Program-made: the position numbers and the translations under genes
Part shown: piece after piece, positions 13,347 through 24,439 of the stretch
How the letters are laid out: each line of letters starts with the position of its first letter
How positions within the stretch are numbered: the first letter of the stretch is position 1
Assembly: GCA_027405735.1 (NCBI GenBank)
Contig: JAPEHQ010000004.1
Coordinates: 1,178,001-1,242,000, forward strand
DNA length: 64,000 nucleotides
Direction: 5' to 3'
Source of the DNA: Mucor racemosus
Lineage: Eukaryota; Mucoromycota; Mucoromycetes; Mucorales; Mucoraceae
The notes under the pieces: model-generated
Database searches by the model: none
What the model was told of the DNA's origin: nothing
Seen by the model: only the letters and a program-made list of their open reading frames with translations

Positions 13347-13850
13347 GCCTGTATATATTTATTTAACACACATTTACTATATTATTGTTACTACTACTAC
13401 CATTACCATTACCATTACCATTACAACCACTACTACTAATACTACTACTAATACTTTTCCTTGCTAATTTTACCTAATGTATTATTATTACTAATAAACT
13501 TTGAGTTTTCCATTTTCTAAAAACTATGAATATTTGACATGTTGCACTCAAGGTTTTAATATAATTTATCGGAAACAAATTGGGCCGGTTAATGCTGAGA
13601 AACCAATAGATTAATCTTTTTTGAAAGAGTTTTTTTAGCTTTCACTCATAAACATCAAAAATGAAAAATACGGAAAGAAAGAGTAGCATTTACTGAATAT
13701 TTTGTAGTATTACATTATGTGATAATTTAAATAAATTCAACCATGAAAAATCCTTTGAAAATCTTCGCTATCGGAACAAATGTTTCCTTTTTTTTTCTGT
13801 TTAATTAATATATTTACAAATTCTAAATCGGTTATACTAGTTTATCCATT
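13347..13850. other. Convergent intergenic region with trinucleotide tract
   Basis: It lies between the 3' ends of the RhoGEF (+) and the GNAT gene (-). It includes AATAAA-like sequences for both genes and a (CTA)/(CCATTA) microsatellite at about 13387-13454. No gene. Confidence 0.6.
13387..13454. repeat. (CTA)n/(CCATTA)n microsatellite
   Basis: Imperfect runs of ctactacta and ccattacc units in the 3' UTR region of the RhoGEF gene. Confidence 0.85.
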
Positions 13851-14921
13851 TTAATTCTTTTTGTAGGTTTTAGCACCTTCTTCATGAGCAGCCATCCATT
13901 CCTTAACATCACAAGTCCAAGTCTTTTCATATTGACCAAACCAACCCTTCTTTTCAGTCTTGACCAACTTGAATCCATGTTGAGCGCTTAAAATCTTAGC
14001 AGCCTTTGATTCCAATTCATTTGTTTTTGCCTCTACAGTTTCCAAACCCTTTTCATCAGCCCATGACATGGCTCTGTCAATCAACAAGGTTGACAAATTA
14101 CAATCTTGGTATTCAGTTTTGATAGCGAGACGTTGAAGTGTAGCTTTCTTGGGATCATGAGGTTCAGCAAAGACAGGTGTAGGCATTTTGGCATGAAGAT
14201 TTTTCAATGACTCAGGTACAGGTAAATGGTATCTTGCTAAAGCGGCGGCGGCAAGTAATTTCCAAGCAGGAGGTTGCAATGGTCTATTACTTTTGATTTG
14301 TTCCTTGTAATGAGCTAAACCTACCATACCACAAGGTCTGTTATCCAAGGAAAGCACCCAGAAGTGAGAAGGAGCTTGTTCTTCCAATGGTTTTTGAGTA
14401 CGTACGAGTTCAGTTGCAGGTTTGGCATCCTTGTCAAAGGTGACACGTTTCTTACCAGCCTTCTCATTATCATCGCTTACTTGAACTTCTTCCTTTGTCC
14501 AATTCAAATAATATACTTCTGGGTCGCTTAAATCATTTTGACGAACCTGTTCTACTTTATCAACCACTTCAAATCTATCTGTCACGACGAAAATACCAGC
14601 AAAGGAAACAATGGACCATGCAAATGTAAAGAAAACCTTGAGCGCAGTAGATGCCCAAGATGGCCAATTCATACCAGATAATAATACAGGCACAATGCCT
14701 AATAAATAAGAATAGAATGCTATCCACATTACCCAAAATACTGGAGATTTGAGTTTACATTTTACACCTTCGGGTACCAAGGTAAAATATGTACTGTAGA
14801 ACAAATGGTCAACTTGATCATGATCGCTTGCTTTATAAGTCCGTAAAATTAAGCGAGGTGCTTCTGTATTAATATTATCATTATTAGCGTTATTGGTATT
14901 ATCGGTAGTAGAAGATGCCAT
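13851..14921 (-). CDS. Membrane-anchored GNAT acetyltransferase-like protein
   Basis: Single exon, 356 aa. An N-terminal ~20-residue Asn/Thr-rich stretch precedes RLILRTYKASDHDQVDHLF, the typical first strand and helix of GNAT proteins. Two hydrophobic segments follow (about residues 60-83 and 93-114), as in NAT8-like membrane acetyltransferases. The C-terminal half contains HFWVLSLDNRPCGMVGL and RLAIKTEYQDCNLSTLLIDRAM. The second of these occupies the position of the acetyl-CoA pyrophosphate loop (usually R/Q-x-x-G-x-G/A), but no glycines are present in it. Catalytic activity is therefore uncertain. The fold assignment is fairly secure; substrate and compartment are unknown, although two membrane spans suggest ER or endomembranes. 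Confidence 0.8.
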   Translation of the reverse strand: MASSTTDNTNNANNDNINTEAPRLILRTYKASDHDQVDHLFYSTYFTLVPEGVKCKLKSPVFWVMWIAFYSYLLGIVPVLLSGMNWPSWASTALKVFFTFAWSIVSFAGIFVVTDRFEVVDKVEQVRQNDLSDPEVYYLNWTKEEVQVSDDNEKAGKKRVTFDKDAKPATELVRTQKPLEEQAPSHFWVLSLDNRPCGMVGLAHYKEQIKSNRPLQPPAWKLLAAAALARYHLPVPESLKNLHAKMPTPVFAEPHDPKKATLQRLAIKTEYQDCNLSTLLIDRAMSWADEKGLETVEAKTNELESKAAKILSAQHGFKLVKTEKKGWFGQYEKTWTCDVKEWMAAHEEGAKTYKKN

Positions 14922-15058
14922 TTTATAAAATGAAACAAGAATGGAAAGAGAGAAAAGAAACGCAAATTAGAATGGGAATAACGTTATATATAGAATAATG
15001 GACATTGAAATAGTGTCACGTTTTTGATTTATACAGATTTTATTGGCTTAACTATGTC

Positions 15059-15938
15059 TCAAGATCTTGCTCCAAGCTCTACAGTCTTTATATGTTGAGC
15101 AGATCTGTCTCTCCATTGAATAAATTGCAAAGCACTTTCTTGACCCACTCGATACACTAGCAAAAGAATCATGTTAGTGTAATGATTTATAATATAAAAA
15201 CCTTATTCTTACATTCTTTCTCGGTTTCATCTAATTTCTGAAGGTAAGTTTGACCTGTGGCAGATCCAATTGATTGTGAATAATCCATGACATCTCTCAA
15301 TCTAGTTTTAAATGCTTTTTCTAATATACTTGTCAATGAATCGTCTACAACTAAATCTAATAATTTTCTTCCAAACAAATAGAAATATGGACATAATAGT
15401 TTGAAATCTACACTTGTTGGGCTTGCGTCTAATACATTTCTAACTTTGGTGCTGTATGTTTTGGGTAATTCGATGGATATAAGGGAACTATTTTAGAGTA
15501 AAAGTTAGCTTTTTTTTCAATAAATCATGTAGATTATATGTCATTTAACTCGTCTGTAGGTAATCTATTGTTTAAATAGAGTGTCAATATATATATATAT
15601 ATATAAGTGTGTCATGTAATTCTCCATTGATATACTGTACGTAAATTGTGCTAATGGTTTAGCTATCCAGTAAGGTAATTCCACACGAGTGCCTCTTTTC
15701 ACCTATTAAACATTGATTTTAATAAAATGGCATTAAATGAAAATTGACTGATACTATTTACCTCTGAATTATCACCATTTAAATTGGCTTCTTTACTATA
15801 ATCGTGCAGTGTGATACATGGTATTTTCTAGATAAATTCTTGGTTAAGTTGTGTATATTTATTTATAAATAAAAAGGCTTAATTTACCTGTTGTTCTGCT
15901 AATATGGAATCTATACTATAATATTCATCAAGCTCCAT
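15059..15938 (-). CDS. PSF3: GINS complex subunit Psf3
   Basis: Six short exons give about 188 aa: 15938..15888, 15827..15762, 15702..15641, 15564..15550 (15-nt microexon), 15487..15213, 15156..15059. The N-terminus MELDEYYSIDSILAEQQKIPC and the segment GTRVELPYWIAKPLA match Psf3 (DYYDIDDILA..., ...ELPLWLAE). They are followed by SLISIELPKTYSTKVRNVLDASP and an alpha-helical C-terminus. GINS (Sld5-Psf1-Psf2-Psf3) is part of the CMG replicative helicase at replication forks. The length agrees with the family. The microexon encodes about LPTD between the two conserved blocks. Its acceptor is a good AG after a TA-repeat-containing intron, while its donor GTTAAA is weaker, so that junction is the least certain. 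Confidence 0.85.
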
Positions 15939-16150
15939 ATTTTGAAATGTAATAAAAAAAATTATCAAAAAACAGACAAACGCGCGCACCACGTAAATTT
16001 ATCTACTGTTTTTTGAATATGAGTTTGCGTTGAGATAAAAATTGATTTGCGCTGACATTAAAAAATATATATATAAAATAACCTAATACTTGTTTCATGA
16101 TGTTAAAATCTCATTGAGCATTCTTATATTGTTTTTTTATTATCATTATC

Positions 16151-16333
16151 ATGGCCTCTACATCTGATGACCTTGGGTACCTCATCTGTGTTCTTCCAAA
16201 CTTTTCTACATCTATTGTAGAAGAAATATTTGATAACAATTCTGCCTTTGAAGATTGGATGAAAGAAAACCCTTCCTACTACGCCAACTTCAAGTCTGGC
16301 TTGAACTACCACCCCACTCACACCTTGTCTTGA
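16151..16333 (+). CDS. Hypothetical small protein (60 aa)
   Basis: A 60-codon ORF beginning MASTSDDLGY, acidic in its middle part, ending in FKSGLNYHPTHTLS. The second half uses C-ending codons (TAC, GCC, AAC, TTC, CAC, ACC) unlike the surrounding AT-rich DNA, which suggests real coding sequence. I recognise no family. About 100 bp downstream, after a good AG acceptor at about 16432, another short coding-like stretch (ESNECLEEFYNAIIFD) appears. The gene may therefore be spliced and longer, or be a decayed remnant. Confidence 0.4.
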   Translation: MASTSDDLGYLICVLPNFSTSIVEEIFDNNSAFEDWMKENPSYYANFKSGLNYHPTHTLS

Positions 16334-17426
16334 TGCTATTTATTGCAGGTTTATTACTATACTTTTTGACTCGGTTTCTCTTATAAAACAACCGTATATT
16401 TAACTTTTTCTTTTTCTTTTTCTATTATAGGCGAAAGCAATGAGTGCCTCGAAGAATTCTATAATGCTATTATTTTTGATAAGTCTTCATTCTTTTTCTT
16501 TATTTTCTTGACACACTTTTGGCTTCCTAACCACCTCAGCAAACAAGATGCTTGTAGTAGTAGTCCTTTGGATGAACACCATGATACCAACCATTGCAGT
16601 AGTAGTCTTCGGATGAACAACATTGACTTGGGTTCTCATGCGAGGTGGAGGAAGCAGTGTATAACGATATGTTTAACTTATTTTTTTTCTTTTTTTTTAT
16701 AGACGAAGCAGTGATGACTTACAAAATTCCTCACAGTTGGTTACTGTTCTTGATGGTCTTATTACAAACTGTTATATTTGAGTGTACTAGCTTTTCTCCA
16801 CCTCTCTATTGTTTATATTATAGTATGTAATAAATCTTTTTTAAAATTACTATATCAAAATGTACCTTTTCAAATCGTTCAAGGTTCAAGCTATTGGAAG
16901 TATCGTCGACTGTAATTTTATGTATTATTTGACTTTTTCATTTGGACCGAGATTAGGTGTGATATTGGAATGTGTAATATGCATATCAATAAGGAAAGAA
17001 TTTGCCGTTATCCGTGGTGATAATATAATATGCTGTGGTCACTGGCAAGTTTTCATTCGTTGTTACGAAGAATATATGTATAGTTTCGTGTTGTTATCTT
17101 CCTTTGTTCATATCCACATTTTATTATAACAACAGTTTATTATTGCTTTTTAAACAGTAATAGCAGATGCTTGTTCCAGAGGGCATACAATAAATTTCCA
17201 AGAATTTTTAATACACCAGACTCATTAAACCAGGAGCTTACTGGCTGCTATTATTATTATGTAATATGATCATTCTGAAACCTCTATACTATGTATCTAC
17301 ATGGTGTTATACTTTTTACTAAAAGTTATTGGTGTCTTGAAAATACTGTATATTGCTGAAATATAATGGTTTTTTATTCATTGAACAAATGAACTGATAT
17401 CTATTTACTAAAACTATTATTATAAA
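16334..17426. other. Intergenic with coding-like fragments and short duplication
   Basis: It contains two similar segments after polypyrimidine-AG sites (about 16432-16452 and 16703-16719). It also holds a ~28-bp imperfect direct repeat ('agtagtagtc.t.ggatgaaca') at about 16556-16580 and 16600-16622. ORFs at 16508-16702, 16645-16830 and 16860-17129 overlap and show no family resemblance; not called. Confidence 0.4.
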
Positions 17427-17786
17427 TTATTTGCTAGTACTATCATCTCCATATTTTTTACTGGGAAATGCCATTAATTTTTTTCGATGATGTGTTTGTT
17501 TCCATGATTTACTTGCTTCAATCAACATGCCATTAATTCTTAATAAATCATATTCATCTTCTGGACAAATCATGGATTGTCTTTTCTTTTTTCTATCATG
17601 TTTATTAGATACTTGTTGTTTGATATTGCAATTATATAGTGGATCTTGAGGGATTGGTGTTGTTGAGTTTTTCTGTTGTTGGTGAGAATACCTTGGATTT
17701 ATGACAAACTCAAATTCCTCTATTGATGGATTTAAGCAAGAGATAACTTTACTTAGTCTTGATGTAAGTTTCTTTGATAGGAGCAT
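17427..17786 (-). CDS. Hypothetical protein (119 aa)
   Basis: Single-exon ORF of 119 aa. It has a basic centre (HDRKKKRQS) and a C-terminal segment EDEYDLLRINGMLIEASKSWKQ predicted to be helical. There is no signal peptide or membrane span. No recognised family; it may be lineage-specific. Composition and codon use look coding rather than random, but without comparative data the call is moderate. Confidence 0.45.
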   Translation of the reverse strand: MLLSKKLTSRLSKVISCLNPSIEEFEFVINPRYSHQQQKNSTTPIPQDPLYNCNIKQQVSNKHDRKKKRQSMICPEDEYDLLRINGMLIEASKSWKQTHHRKKLMAFPSKKYGDDSTSK

Positions 17787-20170
17787 TGTTTTTTTTTTTT
17801 TATCTTATGTTATATACAAAAGAAAGGTATATAAAATAGATAATCAATGGTTTTTATACTTTATATTCGTTGTTGGCTATCACATACATTTACATAATGG
17901 AGCAGTAATTAGCTCATTATGTAGCATAATATATAAATGCTTGAAAGCAATATTTTGCTTTGTTCATTGATAATCTATATTTATAGATGCATGACATGTA
18001 TTAAATATGAAAAAGTAGAGAAAGAAGTAAAATTATGGCCTTGATGATGCTATTTCATAATATTGCGATACCTTTCTTATATAGTCGGTTTTACTTCCCC
18101 CCCCCCTCCTCATCCCTTCCTCCTTCTTTTTTTAGATACCTGCCCCTGAATTATGGGTTATTATGTACATTATTTGAAACAATGAATGTAAATATTTATA
18201 TGAATTTGTATACTTGTAATTTTGGATAATCAATCTAAAAACGCATATCGAGTCATTAATATTGTAGTTTTTCTATTTTTCTGAGATGTTTCGCATTTAA
18301 TATACATATGAGAGTGTATATGACTGTAAGAGCTCTATTTATAATATCCAAAACATTCCTTTTCTTTGACAATTACACTGTCAAATCTACAATTTTTAGA
18401 GAAAATGTATACTTTCGGGGTTTGAATTTCGAAATCGACATCTGGCCAAAAAAATGTTGAAAATGAATCCTTTTTTTTGCAAATATATCGAAATATTTAT
18501 AAGTGATTAACCAAAATAAATTAATTGGATTTTGTAGTTCTCATTAGGAGGTATCAAAATTTATAACTTATAGAAAATTTTTGTACACAAATTATTTCAG
18601 TAATTTCAATTGAAAGCAAAAAGAACGGTTTTCTGGGGAAAAGTCAAAAAAAGTTGCACAAAACTTAAAAATAAGCACTTGAAAATAAAGGAATGAGCAC
18701 GTGCGCTCATTTGGTACTGATATATGCCTTATAAAAAAGTCTCGATTTTGGGGGTGAAAAATACATCTTGTCAAAATTAATGAAAATTTCTTATGATAAC
18801 CTCGCTTGGCGTGGCTAACGGAACTCATACCTCCTTCCTAATTAAGCCTAACCAAACTCATGAGATTTGTACACTATACTTTATCTCAAGTAGCTAATAA
18901 CTCTTTAAATTCAAAAGTAAATCTTGAAACTATTCATTGATTTTGTAATGTTTTTACCTGCGAATTTGGGTCAAGAACTGTTTATGGGCTTTTTGATGTT
19001 TCTAGTATAAGTTTGGTTAAGGGCTTCCATAGATTTTGTGATGTTTGTAGTTTTGGGTTTGGTTAAGAAATAAATTACTGCAAAATGTGCATAAATTTAT
19101 GGAAAATTCAGTATTTTAAGTTAATTTTACCAAGATATTACATTTGCATTGATTTCATTATATATACTACTCTTATTTTTTGTCAAGGTATACTAGGCGG
19201 CTAATTGTACTATGTTTTATGTTTTATTTCGATATTTCTCGCATAAATTACTTACTAAATAATGCTCAACTACTAAATATGCGGGATATCTATAATGTGG
19301 GTTTGGTTAAAGGGCAAGAGTTTCGTTAGCCATGCCATGGTACCTCTTCCGAAATAAATTTAAATGATGAATCATTGGATAAATGCTAAAGAATGAATGC
19401 CTATGGTGTTGTTATTCGATCTGCATACTTTGGACGCTATTTGAAATGCGATTTCAGGTGATAAATCGACATTTCGTTGGGCTTTTCACTTAATAGGGAT
19501 GGTTGGTCGTATTAATTCATGTTGTATCATCAATATATACCTTCTATTAATAATATTGATCCGTTAGTAATGATATGTCTAGCATAATTTATGAATATTT
19601 CATTCAGATGTAGTCGCTATTTTTACTGTATTTTCTAGTCTTTTGTTTTTAAAGGATTTTCATCGGTTTGGTTTTGATGAAAATTAAAAAACTTGACCTG
19701 CGTATGATTTTCCCAACAATATTATTACTTTACCATATTTTTTTCTTGGGGTTTTATTATATGATTTTCAAAAATATTGAATATGATACATAGGCGCTTT
19801 TTTCTAAATTTCAAGCACAGCCAAAATCAGACCATTTTGAAGCATGTTTAAATCGATAAAACTCTTTAAAAAAAAGAAACTGATACAATTAAACGTGCCG
19901 CAAGTGATATTTGGTGCTTTCTAGGCAAGTATACTACATAGCTACCCCATAAATACACAAATATGCCTAGTTTTGAAAGAGCAAGATATTCTCCGGACAT
20001 ACATTTGATGGACCGGACAACCAAAATCTAGGGAATCGACGACTGGATTCAACTATGGGGGGTGAGCCATCTTACACACGCATGAGAGAGGGGGTGTGAA
20101 TGAATCTTTGAACGAATATTAAATTTAAAAGTACACAGTGAAGGGAAGCTTTCTTTCGAATTATATCAAA
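17787..20170. other. Gene-poor intergenic stretch with a MITE candidate
   Basis: It includes a C-run near 18100, R1-like AT-rich sequence around 18400-18800 and the MITE candidate at 18804-19341. The last few hundred bases should contain the RPS24 promoter. The ORFs at 18035-18229 and 18592-18828 lack coding character. Confidence 0.5.
18804..19341. mobile_element. MITE candidate with inverted termini
   Basis: The left terminus at 18807 reads TGGCGTGGCTAACGgAACTC. The inverted right terminus ending at 19337 reads TGGCATGGCTAACGaAACTC. Just inside each end is a copy of the motif AACCAAAC, and two more copies occur in inverted orientation near 19012 and 19058. ACCTC flanks both sides (18799-18803 and 19342-19346) as a possible 5-bp target duplication. 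No ORF is present, so it would be non-autonomous. The superfamily is undetermined. Confidence 0.55.
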
Positions 20171-20809
20171 ATGGTATGTAGCTAATCATCCGTCAAAGAA
20201 ATCAACCCATCCATCTCGTTATATTGGACTTTAATCGATTGTGGATTTATTTTATATGGATGGAAATTATAGAAATACGATTCAAACGAAATATGGAACC
20301 TTTGATTTTTTTTTTTTTAGATACAACAATAACAACAACAATATAAAGAGATGGATAGGGGAAGATGAGAGATATATAAAAAGGCACAGAGAAAATAACA
20401 AATAATTTATATCATTTAGGCCGACTCTGCTGTCACTATCAGAACTCGCAAGTTCCTTACCAACCGTTTGCTCCAACGTAAGCAAATGGTCGTTGATGTT
20501 ATCCACCCTGGACTCGCCAACGTTTCCAAGGATGAACTTCGTTCCAAGATTGGTAAGATGTACAAGTCCGATAAGGAGGTTGTCTCTGTCTTTGGTTTCA
20601 AGACTCACTTTGGTGGTGGAAAGACCACTGGTTTCGCTTTGATTTACGATAATGTTGAATCTTTAAAGAAGTTCGAACCCAAGCATCGTCTTGTTCGTAT
20701 TGGTCTTGCTGAAGCCCCCAAGGGTGGCCGTAAGCAACGTAAGGAAAAGAAGAACCGTGAGAAGAAGTTCCGTGGTGTCAGAAAGTCCAAGAAGCCCAGA
20801 AAGGAGTAA
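20171..20809 (+). CDS. RPS24: 40S ribosomal protein S24 (eS24)
   Basis: Two exons: 20171..20173 (only the ATG) and 20420..20809, split by a 246-nt intron with a GTATGT donor and TTTAG acceptor. The 130-aa product is [20 protein letters not shown]... with the eS24 landmarks [42 protein letters not shown] and a basic Lys/Arg-rich tail. Length matches the family. eS24 is a structural protein of the small ribosomal subunit needed for pre-rRNA processing. The intron directly after the start codon is a known layout for ribosomal protein genes. Confidence 0.97.
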
Positions 20810-20941
20810 ATTGTATAATCTTCTACTACCTCTTTTTTTTATATTTGCATATTTGGATTATATGATAGTATAGTGTAGAAATTCAAAAAATCAAAACATA
20901 GTAATACACAAAGAACCCTTTTTTTTTCTCTCAAATGCAAA

Positions 20942-20976
<35 letters not shown>

Positions 20977-21171
20977 TTCAGTATTATTAGATCATCGTAT
21001 CATAGTTTTAGACGATGAATTGTGAAATGTTTTTTATTTGTGGTAGATTTTTAAACTGAACCCTTTCATATATCAATATCGAGATGTTTGAACATTCTCG
21101 AGTCAAGATCTCATATATAAAAACACAACATTTTGTACCTTTTTTCTTTTCTTTTTTTTTTTTTTATCAAC
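20810..21171. other. Intergenic with (TG)n tract
   Basis: 3' UTR of RPS24 and the promoter of the protease gene. It holds a (TG)n microsatellite at 20942-20969 and a T-rich tract just before the protease ATG. Confidence 0.7.
20942..20969. repeat. (TG)n microsatellite
   Basis: About 14 TG units downstream of RPS24. Confidence 0.95.
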
Positions 21172-22743
21172 ATGAAATCAATAATACTTCTTATTTCAAC
21201 AGCAATTGCAACTGCATATGCTTCAAAACTTGTATCAATCCCTTTTACAGCTGTAGATCGTAAAGGCATAAAAGCTGCTGCGTCGGGAAGAAAGAAATTA
21301 GGTACACTTGTCGATGTACCGTTAGAAAATGTTGATTTAGCATATCTTATAGATATTAGTATTGGTATATTTCTTTTATTCATATTACTTGCATTAGTTG
21401 AATTAAAAAAAATATACAGGTACTCCCCCACAGCTATTTACATTGCTATTAGACACAGGCTCATCAAGTACTTGGGTACCTATTCAAGCTTGTGGTCGCT
21501 ATTGTGGTTACCCAAAACATTCTTTAGTTCCATCAAATTCCTCAACTTATAATACAGATAATATGGTTTTCAGTATTCGATACGGAGAAGGATTTTCAAG
21601 AGGATATTATGCAAAAGATACAGTGACAGTTAACGGCGTTTCTGTACCTCAAGTTGTATGTATTTTTCATTTGCATAATGCTATGTTATTATTCTGACCA
21701 AATGTAAATAGAATTTTGCAGTATCTGATTACAATGATGGTGATTTGACCATGGATGGCGCTGGTAAGAGCATTTAGATTTCATATTCTGACCAAATAGT
21801 AAACATGTTGAAATAGACGGTATTTTTGCTCTTGGACCAGATAATTTGAGTATTTACAATAATCCTGAGCAAAAAGTGATTCCAACTTTTGTTACTACCA
21901 TGTTTGAGGAAGGCATCATCGATAATAATGTATTCTCAGTATACTTTCAACCAGTAACTCATAATGTAAGAGAACAAAAGCGAGTTAATGGTGAAATTGT
22001 ATTTGGTGGCGGTAAGTTTTATTTTTGCAGTATGTCAATATTAAGTTTGTATTAAAGGTTTCTCTTTTGATTTAGTCGAAGGTAAACATATTGTAGGCAA
22101 TGTCAGTTATGTTCCTACAACTAAACAAGAAGAATTCAAGGTAAGTATTTCATTATTTATTGCATACTACTATTCTAAAATAATCAAAAAGGATTACTGG
22201 GCAGTTGATATTGACGACATTTCAGTTGGAAATTACACAAAAACATACGATAAAAAAGTAGCCGCCATGGTCGATACAGGTATTTATAAAATCAATAAAT
22301 TGGGCATTGCAATATCAATTAATATCTTTACGCAGGATCTACGCTTGTATTTTTACCAAGAGAGATCATCAGTCGCGTATTCCAAGGGGTCAAAGGGCTT
22401 CGTAGAGACTTTTCTGGTCAATACATTGTTCCTTGCCATTCTCCAAATTTACCCAATATTTTGATAACCATGAATAATACTACATTCACCATTACTCCTG
22501 AAAATTATGTTATTACAGGTGGCCTTGTAAGTCTATTATTTGTTGATTAATACAAACATATTAATTGAATTATTCTCAAAAACATAGCTTTCTTACTCTT
22601 CTGAGAACTGCTACACTTATCTTCAAGAGAGTCCACCCTTTGTCGATGCTATTCTCGGGTATGGGTTCCTTCAGCAATATGTGTCTGTCTATGATAATGA
22701 AAACAAACGCATTGGATTTGCTGAAAGAGCATCAATAGAATAA
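21172..22743 (+). CDS. Secreted pepsin-like aspartic protease
   Basis: Eight exons: 21172..21364, 21420..21655, 21712..21763, 21817..22011, 22076..22140, 22192..22279, 22336..22526, 22588..22743, all GT-AG. The product is about 391 aa. It starts with a signal peptide (MKSIILLISTAIATAYA) and a short propeptide. The first catalytic motif is DTGSSSTW, the flap is IRYGEG, and the second catalytic motif is MVDTGSTLVFLP, split by an intron. The C-terminal ILGYGFLQQYVSVYDNENKRIGFA is characteristic of the A1 family. Such enzymes are secreted acid endopeptidases. No GPI signal is apparent. The second active site has DTGS rather than the common DTGT, which is tolerated in the family. The high intron number is unusual for Mucorales secreted aspartic proteases. 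Confidence 0.9.
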
Positions 22744-23605
22744 TATATGTATATATAGATTATGATTTGCGCATGTAGTTTTTATGATTAAATTATTTGA
22801 TTGTTTTGACTATTATAATGAACATGAGTACATTTTATTATAATTTGTAGTGTAATATTTATGCACGTTTGAAACCAATATATAAAGTTTTGCATTTCAA
22901 AGGATATTTTACAATTAATCATACCAGAAGTTACCGCAATTTCCTTCAAATGGAAACACAAAATACTGTGTTACATCAAAAATAAGCGTTTTTAATGCAA
23001 ATTACGTGAAAACATCAACATTATTCATTACCTGTTGATCAAATGCATGGACCAACATATGAAAATACAGTTATATCATATGCTATATATCTTCAAATAC
23101 ACATAAATCTACCGAAATCATTAAAAATATGACATTTTTAAAGAATTGTTTTATGCACTTTTTGCGCAAATCTGGAGCCCAGATTAGGTCAAAACCATTT
23201 TTTGGATTAGATACCTTCTTTCTGTATTTTTATTTCAATTTTTTTGGGTGGTAAAAAACATGATCAACATCGACTGCTCAACCCTTACAGATGTAAGCAA
23301 AAATCGGATGATTTCAATAAATCATCATTTTGACCCAGAAAATGGGATTTTTTACTATACCTTTTCTAAGTCAAAAATGACTGAATTTTTTTGACAATTT
23401 ATATGAAAGCATTTATTTGGCTATTAATTATTCATAAAATAAACTTTTGTGATAAAAACTGTTTTTTCTTCTTTTCAAAATTGCGCAATTTTTTTAGTGA
23501 CAAAAAATTGCGCTGATACCACCATTCGATGCAAAGCTTAAAAAGCTATTTATAACTTTTAAAAACCTTTAAAGGTTTACATAATGGTTTTTGGAGAAAT
23601 ATTTG
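22744..23605. other. Intergenic, AT-rich repeat-like DNA
   Basis: 3' UTR of the protease, then AT-rich sequence of repetitive appearance that continues on both sides of the SINE insertion. No gene. Confidence 0.5.
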
Positions 23606-24044
23606 AAAAAGTGATAATTTTTTTTTAGGGTAGAACGTAGTGGATATACTTTATTTATTATTATTTAATGTGAAGACTTAATATACATGAAACTCCTACA
23701 ATAACGTTTCATGTAGCACAACGTAAGCCATATGGGAAGAGGTTGAGAGGTCTCCACAAGTGGGCCTACTGTAAATAAGGTCGCTATAATGATTATACTA
23801 TGAAAGATGGGAAAGAAATCGACTAATTAAAGTGCTGCACCAAGAGCCAAAACGGGCATGCGGAGAACGTCATACGAAAAAGTTGTGGGTTGGTGACATG
23901 ACACTAAACAGGAAATACAGTACTACATAATATTATCAAACAAACTTGCGTCCACCAGGATTCGAACTCGAGTCGTGCGCTTGGGAAGTACACTTCTTAA
24001 CCATTCGGCCCAACCACCAAGGGCAAAAAAGTGATAATTTTTTT
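23606..24044 (-). mobile_element. tRNA-derived SINE with 19-bp target duplication
   Basis: The motif AAAAAGTGATAATTTTTTT occurs at 23606-23624 and again at 24026-24044, bracketing about 400 bp. Read on the minus strand from 24024, the insert starts with a tRNA-like head. This contains a box A-like GGGCCGAATGG and a box B GAGTTCGAATCC, at the normal tRNA spacing. An unrelated ~300-nt body follows and ends in AATAATAATAAATAAAG and an A-run next to the duplication. This combination of a pol III head, a 3' A-tail and long target duplications is diagnostic of LINE-mobilised SINEs. The head is too mispaired to be a functional tRNA. No LINE partner is in the window. Confidence 0.85.
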
Positions 24045-24439
24045 CAAATTGACATTTTTTTGATTATGGGATCAGAAGTGAAATCGGCGTTTGAATTTGG
24101 TTTTACTATTACAAAAAGATGCTTCCAGAGCCTAAACAACTCTTATAAAAGTAAATTGTCGTCTATTTGATAATGCAAAAAAAAATAGGAGAGTAAACTA
24201 TATGTGTTAATTTTAGTTTTTATCAAGTAAAAAATTAAATATTGCTAATTTAAAGCCAAACTAAAACTCTTCGAAATTGCTTTATATCGAAATGTCTTCT
24301 TCTGTAGCGATCCCTTCTCTTCCTCTTCAACAATTTACAACTCGATAAACAAGTTTTTCCAAAATTTACTCATTATCATAAATTAAACTTAAAAATATTT
24401 AGTTTGTTTAATAGTTTTATGTGCGTTTTATCAATGCAT

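Noticed and set aside
16508..17129. Three overlapping plus-strand ORFs
   Set aside because: No recognisable domains and mutually overlapping frames; kept only as an uncertain region.
23950..24024. Functional tRNA in the SINE head
   Set aside because: T and anticodon stems are mispaired and the acceptor ends do not pair; it is a SINE promoter, not a tRNA gene.
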